DNA from: Alloscardovia venturai
Lineage (GTDB): Bacteria > Actinomycetota > Actinomycetes > Actinomycetales > Bifidobacteriaceae
DNA length: 64,000 nucleotides
Direction of reading: 5' to 3'
Assembly: GCF_042676605.1 (NCBI RefSeq)
Contig: NZ_JBHTHQ010000021.1
Coordinates: 124,001-188,000 of the forward strand
Part shown: positions 53,791 to 61,246 of the stretch, piece after piece
Layout of the letters: every line of letters begins with the position of its first letter
How positions within the stretch are numbered: position 1 is the first letter of the stretch
The notes under the pieces: generated by a model
Told to the model about the DNA's origin: nothing
Databases searched by the model: none
What the model saw: only the letters and a program-made list of their open reading frames with translations
Program-made: the position numbers and the translations under genes

Positions 53791-54462
53791 ATGAAAAAAT
53801 TTTTCGCTGAATTGATTGGCACGTTTGTACTTGTATTTGCAGGCACAGGTTCTGTGGTATTTGGTGGTAAAACTATCGGTCATGCAGGCATTGCACTTGC
53901 ATTTGGTTTAGCAATCGTTGCTGCTGCATACTCTATTGGCACAATTTCCGGCGCGCATTTGAATCCAGCAGTATCCATCGCTATGTTTGCGAACAAGCGA
54001 CTTGATGGAAAGAATCTTGCTATCTATCTCGTGGCTCAAGTTATAGGAGCATTTTTGGCATCTGCTCTTCTTTTCTTCCTTGCAGCTAACTCTGGCATGA
54101 ATATTACAAAGGTAGGTCTTGGACAGAACGATTTGGCTGTAGGAGTAACCCCTCTTGGTGGTTTTATCTTTGAGCTTATCGCTACTTTTATCTTTGTTCT
54201 CGTTATCTTGACTGTCACCTCTGAGTCTAAGGGTAATGCACATCTCGCAGGTCTCGTTATCGGTTTGACTTTGACATTACTTATCCTTGTCGGGCTTAAC
54301 GTTACTGGTCTTTCTGTGAATCCAGCACGCTCATTAGCTCCAGCAGTGTTTGTAGGCGGTTCCGCGCTTCGCAATGTATGGATTTTCATTCTTGCTCCAA
54401 TAGTTGGTGGGCTACTAGCAGCACCTGTAGCAGAACGTTTAATCGGTACTGAAGAGAAATAG
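53791..54462 (+). CDS. MIP-family aquaporin/glycerol channel
   Basis: A 223-residue membrane channel with six membrane segments and two NPA half-helices, HLNPAVSIA and SVNPARSLAPAV. The conserved Arg just after the second NPA (NPARS) belongs to the selectivity filter. The length is short for glycerol facilitators (about 260+) and close to water-type aquaporins (AqpZ), and there is no glycerol-kinase neighbour, so a water channel is the more likely reading. I choose ATG 53791 because AAGGAAAGG lies upstream and MKKFFAELIGTFVLVFAGTG is the family N-terminus. Monocistronic, flanked by hairpins. Confidence 0.92.
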   Translation: MKKFFAELIGTFVLVFAGTGSVVFGGKTIGHAGIALAFGLAIVAAAYSIGTISGAHLNPAVSIAMFANKRLDGKNLAIYLVAQVIGAFLASALLFFLAANSGMNITKVGLGQNDLAVGVTPLGGFIFELIATFIFVLVILTVTSESKGNAHLAGLVIGLTLTLLILVGLNVTGLSVNPARSLAPAVFVGGSALRNVWIFILAPIVGGLLAAPVAERLIGTEEK

Positions 54463-54487
54463 GCTATTCTTTTTACACCGATAGTTC

Positions 54488-54524
54488 AGGCTTGGAGCTG
54501 AATGAAAAAGCTCCAAGCCTTTTC
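54488..54524 (+). terminator. Rho-independent terminator after the aquaporin gene
   Basis: Stem 54488-54499 with 54509-54520 (12 bp, loop 9) followed by TTTCT. Confidence 0.85.
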
Positions 54525-54633
54525 TGTCTTGTAATTTGCCGTCTCGTCTTCAATCCTAGAAAAACCTTAAATATCTCGTGATGGGTAATTGCTAATATGG
54601 CAAGAGAATGTACCGTATGTATGAAGGAGAATC

Positions 54634-55251
54634 ATGGATTTAGATCAGTTTGAATGGACACGTAAACCGCATGATTTCAGTATAGATTCTGGTATGTTGA
54701 GTATTACCACGGAACCTCATACCGATTTATGGCAGCGTACTTATTATCACTTCCGCAACGATAATGCGCCAGCTTTCCAGTTCACAACCCGTGAGAAGTT
54801 CTTCAGTTTTACAGTAAAAACTGATTTTTCTGGTAGCCACACACGTTTTGATCAGTGTGGCGTCGTTATGTATCTCGACTCTGACAACTGGCTTAAAGGT
54901 TCTGTGGAATACGAAAACGACGACTTTCAGCATTTGGGTAGTGTTGTGACGAACCATGGTTATTCCGACTGGGCTACCCAAGAAATTGATACCAGTACCA
55001 AGACCATGTGGTATCGCCTAAGCCGACGTAACGACGATTTTTGTATTGAGTGTTCCCGTGATGGTGAGAAGTTCGAGCAGATGCGTATCTGTCATATGTA
55101 TGAAGGTAAAGGTGCCGTTCGTTTAGGTGTCTATGCGTGCTCGCCAGAGGACTCTTCTTTTACTGCGAAGATGAGTGATTTTAGCTTTGGCGAATGCCTA
55201 TGGCTTGCTCATGATGGGCAGCAACCAGATGAGGAATTGCATGCAATTTGA
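54634..55251 (+). CDS. DUF1349 protein
   Basis: A 205-residue soluble protein of the DUF1349 family (concanavalin-like beta-sandwich): FEWTRKPHDFSIDSGMLSIT, DLWQRTYYHFRNDNAPAF, FSFTVKTDF, FDQCGVVMYLDSDNWLKG and WYRLSRRNDDFCIECSRDG match the fold pattern. Molecular role unknown; related proteins in yeast and bacteria are annotated only by domain and may bind carbohydrate. AAGGAGA precedes the ATG at 54634 by seven bases. Its 3' end overlaps the helicase ATG by 11 bases, so the two are co-translated; this pairing of a sugar-binding-like fold with a helicase has no clear explanation. Confidence 0.82.
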   Translation: MDLDQFEWTRKPHDFSIDSGMLSITTEPHTDLWQRTYYHFRNDNAPAFQFTTREKFFSFTVKTDFSGSHTRFDQCGVVMYLDSDNWLKGSVEYENDDFQHLGSVVTNHGYSDWATQEIDTSTKTMWYRLSRRNDDFCIECSRDGEKFEQMRICHMYEGKGAVRLGVYACSPEDSSFTAKMSDFSFGECLWLAHDGQQPDEELHAI

Positions 55252-57895
55252 TGAGCTTGGCGCAGTAGAGGAGTGGGTATCGCGACCTGCAAGTTTAGGA
55301 TATGCGGCAGATTATATTCATTCTGCTCTTGACAGTGGTGATAGTGTCGATGAAACCGATATCTTCGATGTTTTTGCACAGTGGTTCACCGCCACTCGGC
55401 ATGGTGCCCAGCTTTGGACACACCAACAAGAAGCAATCCTTGCTATTCTTTCCGGCGAACATACCATAGTCAATACGCCAACCGGTTCAGGTAAATCGAC
55501 TATTGCATTAGGCATGCACTTTGCTGCTTTAGCTCGTGGAAAGCGTTCCTACTATACAGCGCCAATTAAAGCACTCGTATCTGAGAAATTTTTTGAACTT
55601 GTCTCCGTTTTTGGTGCACGTAATGTAGGTATGATTACTGGGGACTCGCAGATTAATCCGCATGCCCTCATCATTTGTTGCACTGCAGAAATCTTAGCGA
55701 ATCAGGCTCTGCGCGAGGGGGATAAGGCTGATGTGAGCTGCGTAGCTGTGGATGAATTCCACTTTTATGCAGATCCTCATCGTGGGTGGGCATGGCAGGT
55801 TCCTCTCATCACACTTATGCAGACTCAGTTTGTACTCATGAGTGCTACATTAGGAGATGTATCAGGGATTGCACAGTCTCTCGAAGAAATGAGTGGACGG
55901 AAAGTCAGTATTATAGCTGATGCGAAGCGTCCTGTGCCATTGAGCTATGAGTATAAGACTGAAGATTTGCATCAGGTCATCGAAGGACAAGTCGATAAAG
56001 GCAATGCGCCAATCTACGTAGTACATTTTGCTCAAGAAGCTGCCGTTGAGACTGCTCAGAAACTTGCGAATCTTGGTGTTGCAAATCGTCAGCAGCGCGA
56101 AGCCATTAAAGACGCATTGAAGTCTGAGCGTTTTGCATCTGTATTTGGTAAAACTTTGAAACGTTTGCTTTTAACAGGTGTGGGAGTTCATCATGCGGGT
56201 ATGCTTCCTCGCTACCGTCGACTTGTAGAAAATCTAGCGCAAGGAGGTTTACTCCCTGTCATTTGTGGTACAGACACGCTCGGTGTGGGCATTAATGTGC
56301 CAATTCATACTGTTATTTTTACTGCGCTGACTAAGTATGACGGTTTTAAGCAGCGTCGTTTACGTTCCCGGGAATTTCATCAGATAGCTGGACGTGCTGG
56401 GCGCTCTGGATTCGATTCTGAAGGGCTCGTCATCGCACTTGCTCCCGAACATGAAATTGAGAATGCGAAAGCTATCGCAAAGGCTGGTAATGATCCTAAA
56501 AAACTCAAAAAGATAAAGCGTAAGAAAGCTCCTGAAGGTTTTGTAAACTGGACTGAAGCTACCTTTACTAAGCTTATTGAATCGGAGCCAGAAACACTCA
56601 CGGCTCACATGCAGATTACTCACTCTATGATTCTGAGTGAAATTTCTCAGGGTGGCGACGCATGGAGTCGTATTGTACGCCTCATCAAAAATTCTCAAAT
56701 CGGAGCAGAAACTCAAGAAAAGCTTAAGGAAAAAGCTGCAGAAATTTTCCAGACTCTCATGGATTCTCAGATTGTAGAAAAATGGGAGCTTGAAGACGGT
56801 TCAAGTGATTATGCGCTAACTATTGATATGCCTGATGATTTAGCGCTTGATCAGCCACTATCTCCATTCTTAATTGCAGCACTTGAACTCTTAGACCCTA
56901 CGTCGGCGAGTTATGCGCTTGATGTCGTCTCCGCCGTAGAAGCTACCCTTGAAGATCCATATCAGGTACTTCGTGTGCAGCAGCGCCGTGCTCGTGACAA
57001 GGCAATGCTGGATATGAAAGATGAAGGGCTTGAATATGACGAACGTATGGAACGCCTGCAAGAGATTACATACCCTAAGCCTCTTGAAGACCTTCTCGTT
57101 CCTGCTTTCAACCAGTACAAGAATGATGTACCGTGGGCAGCAGACTACTCCTTGAGCTGTAAAACAGTTGTTCGAGACATGCTGGAATCGGCAAGTTCTT
57201 TCGCTCAGTATGTTTCTTCACTGGGAATTGCGCGTGCAGAAGGTACTCTATTGCGCTATCTGTCAGATGCATATCGTGCTTTAGACCGTACTGTTCCTGA
57301 TTCTAAGAAGAATGAGGAGCTTAATACCATTATTGATTGGCTCTCTGTCATCGTGCGTACTGTAGACTCGTCGCTTATTGATGAGTGGGAAGCTGCTGCT
57401 GGCATCGCGGATGCTGCTACGCGTGGCGAGGATTTCACTAGTCAATCTGAGAGCGAAGCTCAGACTCAGCCTCCGGCGATCGACCAGGTACTAGCTCATA
57501 AGGCGGGTACAATCACGCTTGTACGTAATGCTCTCTTTAAGCGAGTACAGCTTATCGATTTAGACGAGCCGGAACAACTTGGCGAGCTTGATTCTGGCTG
57601 GGGTATGCCTGTGCATGAGTGGGAAGCTGCTTTGGACGACTTCTATGAAGATCATGAAGGCTTACTTACGAATGCTGATGCGCGTTCCTCAAAGTTCTTT
57701 ATGCTGGACGATTCCAAGGAACGTACACATCACACGTGGCGTGTTCGCCAGATTCTTTGTGACCTTGAAGGCGATTACGACTGGGCAATTGATGGTGTGA
57801 TTGACCTTGACCCGACACATGATGAGGGTGAAGTAATCTTCACTGACTATGATGTGAATGTCATCGAAGATTTGCCAGTATGGGAAGGCAAGTAA
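55241..57895 (+). CDS. DEAD/DEAH-box helicase with DUF3516 C-terminus
   Basis: An 884-residue superfamily 2 helicase. Motifs: Walker A TPTGSGKST (about residue 80), motif Ib-like TAEILANQAL, Walker B written as DEFH (VDEFHFYADPHRGWAW, about residue 169) instead of DEAD or DEVH, SAT in MSATLG, and HQIAGRAGRSGFDSEG in the second domain. The C-terminal half matches the actinobacterial DUF3516 helicase extension. I place the start at the ATG 55241 because GAGG lies seven bases before it and the domain begins soon after; an upstream in-frame stretch belongs to the DUF1349 gene region. Probably acts on structured RNA or DNA; substrate unproven. Confidence 0.87.
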   Translation: MQFDELGAVEEWVSRPASLGYAADYIHSALDSGDSVDETDIFDVFAQWFTATRHGAQLWTHQQEAILAILSGEHTIVNTPTGSGKSTIALGMHFAALARGKRSYYTAPIKALVSEKFFELVSVFGARNVGMITGDSQINPHALIICCTAEILANQALREGDKADVSCVAVDEFHFYADPHRGWAWQVPLITLMQTQFVLMSATLGDVSGIAQSLEEMSGRKVSIIADAKRPVPLSYEYKTEDLHQVIEGQVDKGNAPIYVVHFAQEAAVETAQKLANLGVANRQQREAIKDALKSERFASVFGKTLKRLLLTGVGVHHAGMLPRYRRLVENLAQGGLLPVICGTDTLGVGINVPIHTVIFTALTKYDGFKQRRLRSREFHQIAGRAGRSGFDSEGLVIALAPEHEIENAKAIAKAGNDPKKLKKIKRKKAPEGFVNWTEATFTKLIESEPETLTAHMQITHSMILSEISQGGDAWSRIVRLIKNSQIGAETQEKLKEKAAEIFQTLMDSQIVEKWELEDGSSDYALTIDMPDDLALDQPLSPFLIAALELLDPTSASYALDVVSAVEATLEDPYQVLRVQQRRARDKAMLDMKDEGLEYDERMERLQEITYPKPLEDLLVPAFNQYKNDVPWAADYSLSCKTVVRDMLESASSFAQYVSSLGIARAEGTLLRYLSDAYRALDRTVPDSKKNEELNTIIDWLSVIVRTVDSSLIDEWEAAAGIADAATRGEDFTSQSESEAQTQPPAIDQVLAHKAGTITLVRNALFKRVQLIDLDEPEQLGELDSGWGMPVHEWEAALDDFYEDHEGLLTNADARSSKFFMLDDSKERTHHTWRVRQILCDLEGDYDWAIDGVIDLDPTHDEGEVIFTDYDVNVIEDLPVWEGK

Positions 57896-57899
57896 TGAC

Positions 57900-59348
57900 A
57901 TGGTAGATGACCTTTTTTCTACAGCATCGGTAGAAGAGAAACTTGTAAGACCATTGGCTGTTCGTATGCGTCCAACGACCTTGGATGAAGTCATAGGGCA
58001 AGATCATGTGCTAGGCGAAGGTTCACCATTGCGTAGGGTAGCAGCTCCTGTCTCTGGAGTATCTGGAAACTATGCAGGGAGTCGTACGGCACCTACGTCT
58101 ATTATCTTGTACGGTCCTCCAGGAGTTGGAAAAACTACTCTTGCTTATATCGTAGCGAAGCAATCGTGCAGAGCATATGAAGAGCTCTCTGCCGTAACCT
58201 CAGGCGTGAAAGATATCCGTGATGTTCTGAATCGAGCGCATGACCGGTTGGTCACGACTGGACAGGAAACTGTGCTTTTCATCGATGAGGTTCATCGCTT
58301 CACAAAGTCGCAGCAGGATGCGCTACTTCCCAGCGTGGAAAATCGTGATATTACATTTATCGCAGCAACTACTGAAAACCCGAGCTTTTCGATTATTGCT
58401 CCTTTAATTTCTCGATCAGTCGTCGTCAAACTTAATGCTCTGACACAAGATGACTTAAAGAAGATAGTAAAGCGCGCTATTGCTAGCGAGGATGGGCTCA
58501 ATGACGAAATTCGAGTCACAGATGATGCGATTGACGATATCACGCGTCTTTCTGGGGGAGATGGGAGAAAGTCTCTTACTATTCTCGAAGCTGCTGCAGG
58601 CTCGGTAGCCATTGAACGACAACGTAAAAAGGGAGAGCGACGTCCTGTTATTAATCGTGATGTCGTCAGCTCTGTTCTTGATATCGCTCAGATTAATTAT
58701 GACAGATCAGGGGACAATCACTATGATGTCGCAAGCGCATTCATCAAGTCGATGCGAGGTTCTGACCCAGATGCTTCTCTCCACTATTTGGCACGCATGC
58801 TTAAAGCTGGGGAAGATCCACGATTTATCGCTCGCCGTATTATGATTGCTGCTGCTGAAGAAGTGGGCATGGCGAATCCGCAGGTACTTCAGGTAACGGT
58901 AGCAGCAGCTCAAGCAGTAGCCATGGTAGGTATGCCTGAGGCGCGTATCATTCTCGGTGAAGCAGTACTTGCAGTTGCTACGGCACCAAAGTCGAACGCT
59001 AGCTATAACGCTATTAATGCGGCGATAGCTGATGTGGAGGCTGGGAATATTGGTCAAGTACCGCTCCACTTACGTAATGCTCCAACGAAGCTTATGGAGC
59101 AATTTGGCAATAAGAAAGGCTATATCTATGCCCATGATGTGCCCGGCGGCGTAGCCACTCAGGAATATATGCCAGAAGAACTCCGTGACCGAGAGTATTA
59201 TCACCCTACAGATAGAGGTTATGAACACGAAGTTGCTCCCCGAGTTGAGCGCATTCGCCGTATACTTCATGCGAATCGTCCTCAGACACATAAGGTGCAC
59301 GGTGCTCAGCACCCTCAGCAGAACAATCAGGAGAAGAACGATGACTAA
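57900..59348 (+). CDS. rarA: Replication-associated recombination protein RarA (MgsA)
   Basis: AAA+ ATPase that acts at stalled replication forks with RecA and single-strand-binding protein. The 482-residue protein shows RPTTLDEVIGQDHVLG, Walker A GPPGVGKTTLAY, Walker B LFIDEVHRFTKSQQD, sensor I AATTENPSF, the arginine-finger/sensor II region and the C-terminal tetramerisation part RMLKAGEDPRFIARRIMI, EARIILGEAVLAVATAPKSN. The ATG at 57900 lies 4 bases after the helicase stop; its 3' end overlaps nadE by 8 bases. Confidence 0.95.
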   Translation: MVDDLFSTASVEEKLVRPLAVRMRPTTLDEVIGQDHVLGEGSPLRRVAAPVSGVSGNYAGSRTAPTSIILYGPPGVGKTTLAYIVAKQSCRAYEELSAVTSGVKDIRDVLNRAHDRLVTTGQETVLFIDEVHRFTKSQQDALLPSVENRDITFIAATTENPSFSIIAPLISRSVVVKLNALTQDDLKKIVKRAIASEDGLNDEIRVTDDAIDDITRLSGGDGRKSLTILEAAAGSVAIERQRKKGERRPVINRDVVSSVLDIAQINYDRSGDNHYDVASAFIKSMRGSDPDASLHYLARMLKAGEDPRFIARRIMIAAAEEVGMANPQVLQVTVAAAQAVAMVGMPEARIILGEAVLAVATAPKSNASYNAINAAIADVEAGNIGQVPLHLRNAPTKLMEQFGNKKGYIYAHDVPGGVATQEYMPEELRDREYYHPTDRGYEHEVAPRVERIRRILHANRPQTHKVHGAQHPQQNNQEKNDD

Positions 59349-60990
59349 AGCAGCCTCTTTGCCATTTGCGTTGGCTCAGATAAATACTCGTGTGGGCGAC
59401 ATTGAAGCAAACAAGAAGTGTATCCTTGAATTTTCGCAAAAAGCACATGAGCGTGGTGCTCGTGTTGTAGTCTTTCCTGAAATGACTCTTTCGGGATATC
59501 CAATTGAAGACTTAGCATTCAGAGCGACGTTCCGTCGCTCCGCTGAATCTGCTGCTCAGGATATGGCTCAGACGTTGAAGGACAACGGATGCGGCGCTCT
59601 CTTCGTAGTTGTCGGTACCGTCGGTACTACTCATGCAGAGTCTTCCGACCGTCCGACAAATACTTTACTTGTGTTGCATGATGGTCAAATTTTACATACG
59701 TATGACAAGCAGTTCCTACCTAATTATGGGGTGTTCGATGAATTCCGCATCTTTACGCCGGGTCACGATACATTGACAATGGACATTGATGGGTATCATT
59801 TAGGCTTTGCAATTTGTGAGGATATTTGGCAGGATAATGGTCCGGCCATCCAGCTGGCGCAGAGTAATCTAGATGTGCTTGTTACTATCAATGGTTCGCC
59901 GTTCGAAGAAAATAAAGATCATGTGCGCACAGACCTGTGCATCAAGCGTGCGGGTGAAGTAGATGCACCAGTAATTTACGTCAACCAAGTTGGCGGTCAG
60001 GATGATTTGGTCTTTGACGGTGGAAGTTTTGTCATCGACAAGTCTGGGAACATTCTTGCGCGCTTGACTCAGTTCGATGAAGACTTGTGCTTGTGGACAC
60101 TCCACGCTGATGGTACTTCTACCGCAGATGAAATTGCTCGAGATATGGATACTGACGAAGAAGTATATAACGCATGCGTTTTAGGTTTAAAAGATTACAT
60201 GCGTAAGAATGGTTTTAAGGGTGTAGTTCTCGGTCTTTCTGGCGGCATTGATTCTGCGCTTGTGGCTACGATGGCTGCAGATGCGTGTGGAGGCGAAAAT
60301 GTTTGGGGTATTTCTATGCCTAGCATGTATTCTTCTGATGGGTCCAAGGATGATGCGGCAGATTTGGCGAGAAACATTGGCGCTCATTACGAGATTCAGC
60401 CGATTGAGCCATTATTTATGAGTTTCCAGAATCAGCTAAAACTCGATGGCATAGCGGCTGAAAATCTTCAGGCGCGTATTCGTGGCGTCATTGTTATGGC
60501 ATACTCCAATTCTCGAGGATTGTTGGCTCTTGCCACAGGAAATAAGTCTGAGCTTGCATGCGGCTATTCCACTATTTATGGCGATGCGGTAGGCGGTTAT
60601 GCTCCAATTAAAGATCTGCTCAAGACTCGGGTCTGGCAGCTTTCTCGTTGGCGTAATGAGCAAGCACTTAAGCATGGGGAAGTACCGCCAATTCCTGAGA
60701 ACTCTATCGTTAAGCCACCGAGTGCCGAGCTTCGTCCAGGGCAGAAAGACTCAGATTCTTTGCCAGAGTATGATTTACTCGATTCTGTCCTTGAAGCATA
60801 CATTGAAAAGGCTCACGGTCGTGCGGATCTTTTGGAAGATGGTTTCGATGAAAAAACCGTAGATACTGTTATGCGCTTGGTAGATCGTGCTGAGTGGAAG
60901 CGTCGTCAGTATCCGTTAGGGCCGAAGGTTACTGCTCTCGCCTTCGGACGTGATCGCCGGCTTCCTATTACGAATGCGTTTAGAGAATAG
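59341..60990 (+). CDS. nadE: Glutamine-dependent NAD+ synthetase
   Basis: Last step of NAD synthesis, converting nicotinate adenine dinucleotide to NAD with ammonia from glutamine. The 549-residue fusion has an N-terminal nitrilase-type amidase with the Glu-Lys-Cys triad visible at Glu47 (FPEMTLSGYP), Lys123 (DKQFLPNYG) and Cys159 (GFAICEDIWQ), then the synthetase domain with PP-loop GLSGGIDSALVA and TGNKSELACGYSTIYGD. I start at the ATG at 59341, overlapping rarA by 8 bases, since the family begins near this residue. Its last 16 bases are duplicated exactly just after the stop. Confidence 0.96.
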   Translation: MTKAASLPFALAQINTRVGDIEANKKCILEFSQKAHERGARVVVFPEMTLSGYPIEDLAFRATFRRSAESAAQDMAQTLKDNGCGALFVVVGTVGTTHAESSDRPTNTLLVLHDGQILHTYDKQFLPNYGVFDEFRIFTPGHDTLTMDIDGYHLGFAICEDIWQDNGPAIQLAQSNLDVLVTINGSPFEENKDHVRTDLCIKRAGEVDAPVIYVNQVGGQDDLVFDGGSFVIDKSGNILARLTQFDEDLCLWTLHADGTSTADEIARDMDTDEEVYNACVLGLKDYMRKNGFKGVVLGLSGGIDSALVATMAADACGGENVWGISMPSMYSSDGSKDDAADLARNIGAHYEIQPIEPLFMSFQNQLKLDGIAAENLQARIRGVIVMAYSNSRGLLALATGNKSELACGYSTIYGDAVGGYAPIKDLLKTRVWQLSRWRNEQALKHGEVPPIPENSIVKPPSAELRPGQKDSDSLPEYDLLDSVLEAYIEKAHGRADLLEDGFDEKTVDTVMRLVDRAEWKRRQYPLGPKVTALAFGRDRRLPITNAFRE

Positions 60991-61006
60991 TGCGTTTAGA
61001 GAATAG
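60975..61006 (+). repeat. Perfect 16-bp tandem duplication at the nadE stop codon
   Basis: The sequence TGCGTTTAGAGAATAG occurs at 60975-60990, ending exactly with the nadE TAG, and again at 60991-61006 with no spacing. The period is not a multiple of three, and the duplicate lies wholly outside the coding region. Confidence 0.9.
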
Positions 61007-61105
61007 GGAAGTCGAGAAGATACGAGAGTAAGACGATAAAAATGGCAATTCAGGATAATTTAGATTAGATTGAAAAATTGGTCGAGAAACTCTCTATTTT
61101 GTTTG

Positions 61106-61141
61106 AGTGAGGTTGACAGTGTGAGCAACCTCACTTTATTT
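61106..61141 (+). terminator. Rho-independent terminator after nadE
   Basis: Stem 61106-61115 with 61126-61135 (10 bp, loop 10) followed by a T-rich stretch, in the 254-base gap between nadE and pflB. Confidence 0.75.
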
Positions 61142-61222
61142 TAGCGAAAATGGTGGAAAACGGCGACTAGAATTTATAGTGTTCGGCGTAGAACGAATTG
61201 AAGGGCTGCGTCGCAGTACGGA

Positions 61223-61246
61223 ATTATTACGTAAAGGAGTAATAAT
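61223..61246 (+). promoter_or_regulatory. A/T hairpin enclosing the pflB ribosome-binding site
   Basis: ATTATTA (61223-61229) and TAATAAT (61240-61246) are perfect complements. The ten-base loop holds the ribosome-binding site AAAGGAG (61233-61239) and the right arm takes in the first two bases of the pflB ATG. Weak (seven A-U pairs), but positioned to affect initiation. Structure is direct, effect inferred. Confidence 0.5.
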
